DNA of 9,056 nucleotides, from NCBI GenBank assembly GCA_009774655.1, contig VSOD01000151.1, positions 1-9,056 of the forward strand. Direction: 5' to 3'. Shown one piece after another: positions 1 through 6,146 of the stretch. A program made the position numbers and the translations under genes. Each line of letters opens with the position of its first letter. The first letter of the stretch is position 1. The notes under the pieces were generated by a model. It searched no databases. It saw nothing but the letters and a program-made list of their open reading frames with translations, and had not been told where the DNA came from. The stretch comes from Lachnospiraceae bacterium (lineage in GTDB: Bacteria; Bacillota_A; Clostridia; Lachnospirales; Lachnospiraceae).

Positions 1-31
1 GTGTCAATGCCATCAGTTTCTTTGCTTTCAT
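1..31 (-). CDS. Start of a truncated gene, possibly an exported solute-binding protein
   Basis: Only the first ten codons are in the window, reading MKAKKLMALT. The start is supported by an AAGGAGG ribosome binding site at 39-45, seven bases before the ATG at 31-29. That site overlaps the end of the racemase-family gene, so the two are probably co-transcribed. A short run with three lysines followed by hydrophobic residues is how many Gram-positive signal peptides begin. In sugar loci of Clostridia this position is often the substrate-binding lipoprotein of an ABC importer. The identity is inferred from context and remains weak; the presence of a gene start is well supported. Confidence 0.5.
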   Translation of the reverse strand, partial: MKAKKLMALT

Positions 32-46
32 AATCCTTCCTCCTTC

Positions 47-706
47 TTATTGATTCATCTTATTGTAAATACTTTCAAACCCTGATCTTCCGATCATGCA
101 GACCGGAACCTCCACCGGATCAAACTGCAGCAGGCTCATGGAGATCTGCGCAAATGCGATCACGTCCACTTCTCCGGCGAGTCTGTACAGCTCTCTGCGG
201 ATCATCTCGTCATGTCCTGGTCTGTCGCCGGCACAAAGAATGTCAAAAGCGCCTTCCACGACCCGGTTTACGATCTCAACTTTCCTGCCTTTCTCATCTG
301 CTTTTTCCTGTATCACCCGTCCGATCGCCGCCGGGCTCGTCGGCAGTGTCGCCAGCACCCCTATCCTGCTGCCCTTCTCCACGGCCATCTCTGCAACCGG
401 CTCCTCGATATTGATGATCGGAATGTGTAAAAAGGGCCTGATCAGCCTGGTTGCCTCATTGACTGAGGTGCAGGTAACGATAATGCCTTCCGCACCGGAC
501 GCCTCCGCCGCCTGCGCATAGTGCAGCATTCGTGTGGCGATCACAGGTGTCATCTTCCCCTGTGCCCTGGTATCCGTCAGCAGGCTGTCATCCATGATAT
601 TATAGATCCTGATATCCGGATGTTCCTCCTCGAACGGTTTTGCAAAAGGGTTATAGATCATTTCCATAAAATTGTTGACTGTGTATAATGCATATAATTT
701 TCTCAT
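47..706 (-). CDS. Asp/Glu/hydantoin racemase-superfamily protein lacking the second catalytic Cys
   Basis: This is a 219-residue protein of the two-domain Asp/Glu racemase fold. The start is placed at the ATG at 706-704, because a GGAGAGG site (712-718) sits five bases upstream. A longer reading frame from 769 has an uncharacteristic N-terminus. The first catalytic-cysteine motif is present as VTCTSVNEA (Cys79). The IGVLAT strand near residue 115 and the GHDEMI helix near 164 fit the family. Where classical racemases carry the second cysteine (an LACTH-like motif), this protein reads AFAQISMS, with Gln187 at that position. From memory, a subfamily with an LAQxSM motif exists and is annotated only as racemase family. 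Two-base proton-swap racemisation is therefore doubtful; a one-cysteine isomerase, lyase or decarboxylase, or a binding role, is possible. The gene lies 34 bases after the glycosidase and 15 before the next start, so it is in the same operon. The substrate is unknown. Confidence 0.8.
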   Translation of the reverse strand: MRKLYALYTVNNFMEMIYNPFAKPFEEEHPDIRIYNIMDDSLLTDTRAQGKMTPVIATRMLHYAQAAEASGAEGIIVTCTSVNEATRLIRPFLHIPIINIEEPVAEMAVEKGSRIGVLATLPTSPAAIGRVIQEKADEKGRKVEIVNRVVEGAFDILCAGDRPGHDEMIRRELYRLAGEVDVIAFAQISMSLLQFDPVEVPVCMIGRSGFESIYNKMNQ

Positions 707-740
707 AAGTACCTCTCCGTGCCTGCTGTGGCTGCTGTCT

Positions 741-2024
741 TCAATACCTGTTGTCATCCTGTTCTGCAACCGCCTCTTTGACGATCACGCTGCCGTCCGC
801 CAGATATACCTCCGCCGTCCAGACTTCCCCTTCTTCAATGCCCTCCACCGGCCCCTGCAGCCAGTTTACAATGTAATGGATGGTGAAAGGATCGTCGTAG
901 GCTGTGGCAAAATATACCCCGTTCCGTTTAAAGATCACTTTCTTGATCGTCTCCGGATACATACTCGCCAGTCGGATCCAGCGTTTCCCGTCACAAGTCT
1001 CATCCGCTTTCAATCCCTGCAGATAAAACTGCTCTTCCGGCTGCAGCGTATTTCCGCCGATTCCGAAGCTCTCACGCATCCTCATGGCATAGAAACGGTC
1101 TTCTCCTTCCGTGATCTGCCAGGCAACAGGCGGTTCCTGCTTCGTCATGTTGTTATAGTAGCCCCAGGAAATCCCTTCGTTTAACGCCACCCACATATTT
1201 CCAAGCGCCTGAGAATCTTCATTACATACAATGGGCCTTTCGGGTTTGATCTTTTTGACAAGCTGTATATAATTGTAAAAATCCTGTCTTGGCATATTAT
1301 TTCCGTGAATCAGAATAACATCCGATTCTCTGGCAATCTTTTCCGGAAAATAGCTGTTGGTGGAACTGCATCCGACCGGAATGCCTGCCGACTCTCTTCT
1401 TGCTATGTGCAGCAGCTCGACAATTCCCTTCTCATCATAGAGAATCGGATGTACCTTGTACGGATCGATGTTGTGCTCATTTGCGATCTCCAGGATCACA
1501 TTCGTATATCCCTGATCCCGAAGCCAGTTCGACACTGATTTCACAGCTTCCATCACGGCGATATCGTCTCTCAGGAATCGTACCTGATGTCCGTAAAAAC
1601 AGCTCACGATCACCACCATTCCCAATTCGTCCGCCGCCTCAATGATTCTGTGCATACGATCCAGATATCGCCTGTCGATATGCATCCCATCCTCACTGAA
1701 AGGGTTGTTGTCAATGCTCTGCAGGTCTGCCATCGTAAAGCAGGGACCTCCGCCCTGAAACCCGACTGTAAAAGCCCTCAGCCCGTGTGCATACCATGCA
1801 GGAAGTGCAGCGATCAGACTGGCCGTATTCTCCTCCGGATCAAAATGCCTTCCAAAGCGTTCAAATCTCGACGCATCTGCCTTATCGTCAAAGATTCCCT
1901 GAATAAAGCGGGCATTCATCAAAAGCCCCCTGTTCTCCTCCGGGCAGTCAGGATATTCACTGTAGGTCAATTCCCCGTTGATCAGAAATTTTGTGTTACA
2001 GATCTGAAGCTTTGTCTTTCCCAT
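741..2024 (-). CDS. Cellulase-like TIM-barrel glycosidase (clan GH-A type), paralogue 1
   Basis: A 427-residue protein with a (beta/alpha)8 barrel over roughly residues 10-325 and a C-terminal beta-rich region (about 330-427). Candidate catalytic acids are Glu183 in LEIANEHN (end of strand 4, acid/base) and Glu269 in VCNEDS (strand 7, nucleophile), the spacing expected for clan GH-A. The segment SWGYYNNMTKQEPP (near 286-299) is identical in the neighbouring paralogue and probably lines the active site. There is no signal peptide or membrane segment, so the enzyme should act in the cytoplasm on an imported glycoside. The start at 2024 has an AGGAG site a few bases upstream. The gene follows its own promoter and operator (2108-2167) and heads a unit continuing into the racemase-family gene. 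I recognise the fold class and a resemblance to uncharacterised cellulase-like proteins, not a specific GH family or substrate. Confidence 0.8.
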   Translation of the reverse strand: MGKTKLQICNTKFLINGELTYSEYPDCPEENRGLLMNARFIQGIFDDKADASRFERFGRHFDPEENTASLIAALPAWYAHGLRAFTVGFQGGGPCFTMADLQSIDNNPFSEDGMHIDRRYLDRMHRIIEAADELGMVVIVSCFYGHQVRFLRDDIAVMEAVKSVSNWLRDQGYTNVILEIANEHNIDPYKVHPILYDEKGIVELLHIARRESAGIPVGCSSTNSYFPEKIARESDVILIHGNNMPRQDFYNYIQLVKKIKPERPIVCNEDSQALGNMWVALNEGISWGYYNNMTKQEPPVAWQITEGEDRFYAMRMRESFGIGGNTLQPEEQFYLQGLKADETCDGKRWIRLASMYPETIKKVIFKRNGVYFATAYDDPFTIHYIVNWLQGPVEGIEEGEVWTAEVYLADGSVIVKEAVAEQDDNRY

Positions 2025-2107
2025 AATTCTCCTGTTTCCTTTTTGGTTTTGTTACTTCTTGTTTTTTGTTGCTTTGTTATGCTGGAGTATCTTTACTTTT
2101 ATTTGTC

Positions 2108-2129
2108 ATACGTAGGATGTATTACGTAT
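2108..2129. promoter_or_regulatory. Operator: ATACGTA inverted repeat downstream of a promoter
   Basis: Seven-base arms ATACGTA (2108-2114) and TACGTAT (2123-2129) form a perfect inverted repeat with an 8-base spacer. Nested in it is the 15-mer ATACGTAGGATGTAT (2108-2122), repeated exactly at 4553-4567 and in variant form (ATACGT-TCT-ACGTAT) at 5841-5855. It lies just downstream of the expected transcription start of the 741-2024 gene, a good position for a repressor roadblock. The linked FCD-GntR protein is the obvious candidate; binding is inferred. Confidence 0.7.
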
Positions 2130-2138
2130 TATGTTTTG

Positions 2139-2167
2139 ATTCTAGCATCACACTATACAAAAGTCAA
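2139..2167 (-). promoter_or_regulatory. Sigma-A type promoter of the glycosidase 1/racemase-family unit
   Basis: On the minus strand: TTGACT (-35, 2162-2167), a 17-base spacer, then TAGAAT (-10, 2139-2144), with TG one base before the -10 (extended -10). Start of transcription is predicted near 2132, giving an A-rich leader of about 105 bases before the ATG at 2024. No terminator hairpin is visible between the stop of the upstream paralogue (2226) and this promoter, so read-through is possible as well. Confidence 0.8.
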
Positions 2168-2225
2168 CACAACCTGACAATTTCTACATTTAGCCCAATT
2201 CCACATTGTTAAAATTATGCATATC

Positions 2226-3503
2226 TTACAAATCCTTAAGATTTTGCCGTAAAATCTCAACTTGTCCGTCCAGCATAACCACCTCTGCTCGAAACGCCGC
2301 CGCACCTCTTGACGGAAAATATGGCTCCTGAATCCAGGTTGCCTCGCTGTAGAGCATAAAAGGCTCCGCATAGGCCACATCCAGCAAAGTATCATCCTCA
2401 TAAAAGCGTACCCTGTCAATCAATTCCGGCCTTCTGCACGCTGCTCTCACATACCTGCCGCCCGCGATCGTCATTTCCGGTTCAAAACCCTGCAGATATA
2501 CTTCATTTTCCATATCCGGCCTGCTGATTCCAATAAGCCCGGAAAGCCGCTGTGCGAAATATTCATCCTCTCCTCTCGTGATCCCCCAGTCGCAGGGAGG
2601 CTCCTGCTTGGTCATATTGTTGTAGTATCCCCAGGAAAAATGATCTTCCACGGCAACCTCAAGGTGCGTAAACAGCGGCGAATCTTCATTCACCACCACA
2701 GGCTGCTCCGGTTTCCAGGAACGTATCCTGCGGACAAAGTCGTGCAGTTCCTGACGGCGGGCCGTATTCCCGTGCACAAGAGATATGTCACTGGCCAGAA
2801 TGACCTCCTTGTCCGCGTAAATACCGCCTGCACTGGAACCGACTGCAAACCTGCCATCCGTCCATTCTCTGACTTTGCGAATCCACGCAGCCATGTTCTT
2901 ACCTTTGATCAGAGCCGTATCCTTCACATGCGCATCCAGAATGTTGTATTCATTGGCAATCTCGATGATGACATTGTCATATTCCAGTTCCCGCAGCGCC
3001 TGACAGGCTGTCTTCGATGCTTCGAGAATGGACCCGTCATTTTCCAGATACTGAATCTGTGCCTGATAAAAGAAACTCACGATGACCAGCATCCCCAGCT
3101 CATCCGCCGCTTTCAGGATCCTTACAAGCCTGTCCCATGTATCTTTGTTAAGACTCCTTCCATCCGTTGAAAAAGCATTCGTACAAATACCGCCCCAGTC
3201 TTCATACGTATAAATAGGCCCGCCCGCCTGAAGCCCTACCGTGATCGCCCGCAATCCGGCCTCATACCACGCCGGCAATGCCTTGATCAGGTCCTCCGTG
3301 TTCCGATCCCTGTCGAATTTTCTACCGAATCTGTCATACTTGCCGGCATGATCCGGATTGATATCGTCGAACACTCCATTGATAAATCTGGCGTTGAACA
3401 GCAGTCCTCTTACCTGCGGATTTCCATGCGGAATCTCACTGTAAGTCAGCCTGCCGTTAATATAAAATTCCCCGTTTTCAATTTTGTATGATGTTTTTGC
3501 CAT
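2226..3503 (-). CDS. Cellulase-like TIM-barrel glycosidase (clan GH-A type), paralogue 2
   Basis: A 425-residue protein, close in sequence to the 741-2024 product along its whole length (by eye about half identical in the N-terminal half). Shared landmarks are ING-LTYSE near residue 16, RGLL-NARFI near 32, ALPAWY near 75, AADELGM near 132 and SWGYYNNMTKQEPP near 290-303. Candidate catalytic acids are Glu185 in EIANEYN and Glu273 in VVNEDS. No signal peptide is present, so a cytoplasmic location is expected. The start is set at the ATG at 3503-3501, with a GGAGGT site at 3509-3514. A longer frame from 3536 would place the ribosome site inside the gene and add eleven residues that the paralogue lacks. 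It follows the TIM-barrel gene by 34 bases and is almost certainly co-transcribed with it. The two paralogues may differ in linkage or sugar preference; the sequence does not show which. Confidence 0.8.
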   Translation of the reverse strand: MAKTSYKIENGEFYINGRLTYSEIPHGNPQVRGLLFNARFINGVFDDINPDHAGKYDRFGRKFDRDRNTEDLIKALPAWYEAGLRAITVGLQAGGPIYTYEDWGGICTNAFSTDGRSLNKDTWDRLVRILKAADELGMLVIVSFFYQAQIQYLENDGSILEASKTACQALRELEYDNVIIEIANEYNILDAHVKDTALIKGKNMAAWIRKVREWTDGRFAVGSSAGGIYADKEVILASDISLVHGNTARRQELHDFVRRIRSWKPEQPVVVNEDSPLFTHLEVAVEDHFSWGYYNNMTKQEPPCDWGITRGEDEYFAQRLSGLIGISRPDMENEVYLQGFEPEMTIAGGRYVRAACRRPELIDRVRFYEDDTLLDVAYAEPFMLYSEATWIQEPYFPSRGAAAFRAEVVMLDGQVEILRQNLKDL

Positions 3504-3537
3504 GCTGTACCTCCATCCAAACACTCTTTTTGACACA

Positions 3538-4497
3538 TTACATCAGCGACTTGATATAGTCGAGAATCCCGAACGTATCCTTCTCGTTCTGCAGTGCTTT
3601 CAGTTTCTGCTCATCAATGTTGTCTGCAACGCTGAATATGAAATCCATCCACTCAAACGTCTTCTCCATGATCCTCACGGGATCATAACGTCCCGGGAAA
3701 ACATCCGCAGTCAACCAGCCGTCATAGCCAACTCTGTTCAACGCGTGTGCAAATTCCACAAACTCCACGAAGTTCACGGTTCCTGGTATCATATCCCAAT
3801 CCCAGTTTCTCGTATTATCATTGATGTGCACATAGAAAAGTCTTTTTGCCGCCGCAAGGAAGCTAACCGTATCCGCCGGCTCCTCCAGCGCAAGATATGC
3901 ATGACCGGAATCAAGCGTGACTCCCACATTTTCACAACCTGTCATCCAGGCAAAACAGGCCATCTTGCCAGCATTGTTGAACAGGCAGTGAATCCTCGGC
4001 TCTGCCAGCTTATACTCTAAACTGATCCTTACATCCTTCCGGTATTCGGCGCATTCCTGAATTCCCTCCAGCGCTCTGTTAAAGGCGTCATACTGGTCAA
4101 TTTCAAACGGATAATCCTGCCCGTCATTTAGAAGGGCCGTCGTTACAATACCGCACCCAAGCTCTGCCGCCGCATCCATGGCGTTCTTCAAATAGCGCAC
4201 GGATTCCTCCCGCACCGCCTTTTCCACGCTGGAAAACGAACCGTATCGGAACTTCTCTTCTCCTTTCACATTCAGGTTCACGGTAGAGACGCCAAGGCCG
4301 TGATCCTCCAACAGCCTTTTCACATAGGCCGGCTCCGTAAAATTTTGCGGATAAACGACCTCCAGCCCCGAACACCCCTTGATCTTTGCTGCCATGGCCA
4401 CCATCTCTTCCATGCTTCTCTTCGGCTGATAATTAGCGAACCTGTCCTGCAGACCGCCCATAAAGCCCGTAATGGTCGCATACTTTCTTGTCTTCAT
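3538..4497 (-). CDS. Xylose-isomerase-like TIM-barrel sugar isomerase/epimerase
   Basis: A 319-residue protein of the AP-endonuclease-2/xylose-isomerase-like fold (PF01261 type). Likely metal ligands at barrel-strand ends are Glu161 in SLEYK, Asp196 in TLDSGHA (His199 close by), His224 in YVHINDN and Asp265 in ADVFPG. These match the Glu-Asp-His-(Glu/Asp) pattern of sugar isomerases and epimerases such as the tagatose-epimerase and rhamnose-isomerase relatives. EPRIH (near 166) and GYDGW (near 257) are also typical. The start is placed at the ATG at 4497-4495, ten bases from a strong AAGGAGG (4508-4514). The ATG at 4506 is only one base from that site and less likely. The gene is first in the unit with glycosidase paralogue 2. 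A role in converting the released sugar is inferred; substrate and direction are unknown. Confidence 0.8.
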   Translation of the reverse strand: MKTRKYATITGFMGGLQDRFANYQPKRSMEEMVAMAAKIKGCSGLEVVYPQNFTEPAYVKRLLEDHGLGVSTVNLNVKGEEKFRYGSFSSVEKAVREESVRYLKNAMDAAAELGCGIVTTALLNDGQDYPFEIDQYDAFNRALEGIQECAEYRKDVRISLEYKLAEPRIHCLFNNAGKMACFAWMTGCENVGVTLDSGHAYLALEEPADTVSFLAAAKRLFYVHINDNTRNWDWDMIPGTVNFVEFVEFAHALNRVGYDGWLTADVFPGRYDPVRIMEKTFEWMDFIFSVADNIDEQKLKALQNEKDTFGILDYIKSLM

Positions 4498-4550
4498 TTC
4501 TATCATTCCTCCTTCTGTAACAATTCATGCTTTCATTATTTAGTAGGTCG

Positions 4551-5126
4551 TTATACGTAGGATGTATTGTTTGCTACATAATCATTGTCTGCTACTTTCG
4601 TTTTCCGTACAATATCAGGATTGGTAAAAGGATCTCTTGCATCAACCGCCAGAGTTGATACCGTATAAAATACGCACCCCTCTGGCCCGGCCTGAAACCA
4701 GTGCTTTTGCAGCGGCGGCATGGTGATCGTATCCGCAGGCTCCAGCACATGCTCATTCCTGGATGTGTAATACTGTTCCCGCCCTTTCGGTATTCGCCCC
4801 CTGCTCACTGTATCAACTCCCGGCAGATAAAGATACAGCCTGCCGCTTATGATCCTTAAGGTCTCCTGCTTTCCTTCATAGCCGTCAAATCCCGTATGCC
4901 AGTGTTCCGGCTCTGTCTGTCCCGGAAATAATGCGATCACTCTCATTGCGATCTTATCCGTATCGATCAGAGAAACAATCTGCGCGCCCTCCACTGCCAA
5001 GTTGCCCAGCCCAAAATCAGCTACGTCCATTTTCTCAATTTCCTGATCAGACAGTACGATTCCGGCTGCCTTGATGCATGCCGCGGCCTCTTTTCTGGCC
5101 CTGAAATATACTTCTTTTGTTATCAT
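4551..5126 (-). CDS. Cupin sugar isomerase, YdaE-type D-lyxose ketol-isomerase family
   Basis: A 191-residue single-domain cupin. It closely matches the remembered Bacillus subtilis YdaE pattern: AGIVLSDQEIEKM near residue 21, DFGLG near 37, LFPGQTEPEHWH at 66-77, EGKQET near 84-89 and KHWFQAGPEG near 141-150. Metal ligands should be His75, His77, Glu88 and His142. The family interconverts D-lyxose with D-xylulose and also acts on D-mannose/D-fructose, usually with Mn2+. The start at 5126 has GGAG close upstream, and the gene follows gntR by 48 bases with no terminator. The family core ends near residue 173. The remaining tail of about 18 residues, ending NNTSYV, is encoded by DNA that also carries the promoter and operator of the next unit, and may have no protein role. 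Family assignment is firm; the true substrate here could be another aldose. Confidence 0.85.
   Translation of the reverse strand: MITKEVYFRARKEAAACIKAAGIVLSDQEIEKMDVADFGLGNLAVEGAQIVSLIDTDKIAMRVIALFPGQTEPEHWHTGFDGYEGKQETLRIISGRLYLYLPGVDTVSRGRIPKGREQYYTSRNEHVLEPADTITMPPLQKHWFQAGPEGCVFYTVSTLAVDARDPFTNPDIVRKTKVADNDYVANNTSYV
4553..4567. promoter_or_regulatory. Operator copy inside the 3' end of the cupin gene
   Basis: ATACGTAGGATGTAT is an exact 15-base match to 2108-2122 (16 bases including the following T). It is a near-palindrome with ATACGT and ATGTAT arms around three bases. It overlaps the last codons and the stop of the cupin gene, and lies 56 bases upstream of the ATG of the TIM-barrel gene. 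Confidence 0.7.
4584..4612 (-). promoter_or_regulatory. Candidate internal promoter of the TIM-barrel/glycosidase 2 unit
   Basis: On the minus strand: TTGTAC (4607-4612), 17 bases, GACAAT (4584-4589). Both hexamers are weak (3/6 and 4/6 to consensus). The spacing to the operator is identical to that in the 2139-2167 promoter: 16 bases between the -10 and the 15-mer in both cases. This repetition of layout is the main support. It lies wholly within coding sequence for the C-terminal tail of the cupin. Confidence 0.5.
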
Positions 5127-5174
5127 TGTTCTCCACCCTCCTCTCTAATCCCACCTTTTCTCTGTGTTTCGTCA

Positions 5175-5831
5175 TCACTCCTTTCTGCTCTTCTCCATCA
5201 CATCCTGCAGCGTTACCTTCCAGTGCTGCTCAACCAAAGCCCTGGCAAAACCGGCATCCCCGGAAATGATGGCTTCACACTCAAGTCTATGCAACTGCGT
5301 CGATTTCTCCATGGAACTTATGTGCAGTCCTGTGTAACGGATCCTCACCACTTCAATCAACTGCTGCATCTGCCTCATTGCGGAAACTGCAAATCTGTTG
5401 TGGCTTAAATCCAACAATTGTTCATGAAAACCGCAGTCAGCTTCCAGCCACCCCTCCTTATCCCCACGTTCCATGGCTTCGGTCATTGCTTTTGCATATT
5501 CCCGCAGCACTGGCAGATCATATGCGCCCCGTTCCTCAGCGATATCACAGGCGATCATAGACTCTACCGCACCTGCCATTTTGTAGACGTTTTCGATATC
5601 TTTTGTCGTAAAAGGCCTGCACACAATACCTTTCTTCGGGACACTCTGCAGCCAGTTCTCCGTGCGGAGCATCTTGATTGCCTCTCTGACGGGCGTCCGA
5701 CTGATTCCCAGCTCGTCGGCAATCACTGCCTCGATGAACACATACGCTTCGTCATATCTTTCCTGCAGGATTCCTTCTTTTATATAGTTATACGCTCTTA
5801 CATAGTTGGATAGCTTTTTGGAAGTTTTCAT
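5175..5831 (-). CDS. GntR-family (FadR/FCD subfamily) transcriptional regulator
   Basis: A 218-residue regulator. The N-terminal winged helix covers roughly residues 8-75 and contains the GntR signature ADELGISRTPVREAIKML (38-55) and a wing reading VPKKGIVCRPF. The C-terminal helical FCD domain spans about 80-215. Its expected metal-binding residues are present: Asp132 and His136 (ADCGFHEQLL), His181 (LHRLECEAI) and His203 (EQHW). Members bind sugar acids or other small carboxylates and release DNA. The gene is first in the minus-strand locus and 48 bases before the cupin gene. It probably represses itself and the two downstream units through ATACGT-N3-AYGTAT sites. The ATG at 5831 has no ribosome binding site and falls at the predicted transcription start, so the mRNA may be leaderless. 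There is no other in-frame Met until after the HTH. Confidence 0.9.
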   Translation of the reverse strand: MKTSKKLSNYVRAYNYIKEGILQERYDEAYVFIEAVIADELGISRTPVREAIKMLRTENWLQSVPKKGIVCRPFTTKDIENVYKMAGAVESMIACDIAEERGAYDLPVLREYAKAMTEAMERGDKEGWLEADCGFHEQLLDLSHNRFAVSAMRQMQQLIEVVRIRYTGLHISSMEKSTQLHRLECEAIISGDAGFARALVEQHWKVTLQDVMEKSRKE

Positions 5832-5839
5832 GTATACAT
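5830..5839. repeat. ATGTATACAT palindrome over the gntR start codon
   Basis: A perfect 10-base palindrome covering the start codon and adjoining the -10 of gntR. Its core TGTATACA is repeated at 5982-5989 inside a second perfect palindrome, TTGTATACAA (5981-5990). GTATAC-centred palindromes are known operators of some GntR-type regulators. Whether either site is used is not shown, and the DNA here is AT-rich. Confidence 0.35.
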
Positions 5840-5866
5840 TATACGTTCTACGTATGATAAATTCAA
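5838..5866 (-). promoter_or_regulatory. Promoter of gntR, giving a probable leaderless transcript
   Basis: On the minus strand: TTGAAT (-35, 5861-5866), exactly 17 bases, TATAAT (-10, 5838-5843). The seventh base after the -10 is the A of the gntR ATG at 5831. No Shine-Dalgarno sequence lies between. The operator copy at 5841-5855 occupies the spacer and part of the -10. Confidence 0.75.
5841..5855. promoter_or_regulatory. Operator copy within the gntR promoter
   Basis: ATACGT (5841-5846), TCT, ACGTAT (5850-5855): a perfect six-base inverted repeat with the same 3-base spacer as the copies at 2108 and 4553. Its position between -35 and -10 fits negative autoregulation by blocking RNA polymerase. 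Confidence 0.7.
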
Positions 5867-5980
5867 CTGTAAATTTCCACTTAATTTACTTATATTTTTG
5901 TTCAATATGCATATTTATTGTTTGTTTTTCTGAAAATACATCCTTTTTCATTGTTTTTCATATGTATATCAAAGTATTAT

Positions 5981-5990
5981 TTGTATACAA
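5981..5990. repeat. TTGTATACAA palindrome in the gntR/araC intergenic region
   Basis: A perfect 10-base palindrome in the 315-base AT-rich stretch between the divergent gntR and AraC-family genes. It shares TGTATACA with the site over the gntR start. It resembles FadR/UxuR-type GntR operators in general form. Apart from this, the two palindromes near the gene starts and the two promoters, the stretch 5832-6146 shows no gene. Confidence 0.35.
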
Positions 5991-6055
5991 TTAGACTTAT
6001 CTCTGACTCATTGCCAGCATGAAAAATCAACCGACCTCTCTTTTTCGTGCAAAGA

Positions 6056-6084
6056 TTGAGAGGAAAAGGGAAAAATGCTACTAT
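6056..6084 (+). promoter_or_regulatory. Promoter of the AraC-family gene
   Basis: TTGAGA (-35, 6056-6061), 17 bases, TACTAT (-10, 6079-6084), with the start of transcription expected near 6091. This leaves a leader of about 55 bases containing AGGAGG at 6132-6137, nine bases before the ATG at 6147. Confidence 0.65.
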
Positions 6085-6095
6085 ATACTATAGTA
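6079..6095. promoter_or_regulatory. TACTATA-TAC-TATAGTA inverted repeat over the -10 and start of transcription
   Basis: Perfect seven-base arms (6079-6085 and 6089-6095) around three bases, covering the -10 hexamer and predicted start site of the AraC-family gene. The placement suggests an operator, either autoregulatory or for another regulator. AraC proteins often bind direct rather than inverted repeats, so the binder is uncertain. Confidence 0.5.
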
Positions 6096-6146
6096 AACGA
6101 AATTTCTAATGTCGTTACCTATAAAACAATCAGGAGGATCAGAACT

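Noticed and set aside
96..521. Plus-strand open frame opposite the racemase-family gene
   Set aside because: No family features or ribosome site; it mirrors the minus-strand coding sequence, whose protein motifs are clear.
672..1184. Plus-strand open frame of 170 codons
   Set aside because: Antisense to the racemase-family and glycosidase genes, with composition of a shadow frame.
2025..2107. Riboswitch or structured leader in front of glycosidase 1
   Set aside because: The leader is A-rich with no clear stems or known riboswitch motifs.
1587..2177. Plus-strand open frame running into the intergenic region at 2025-2177
   Set aside because: Mostly antisense to glycosidase 1; its end covers the minus-strand promoter and operator. 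No recognisable domain.
2153..2419. Minus-strand 88-codon frame
   Set aside because: Overlaps the end of glycosidase 2 in another frame and has no family features.
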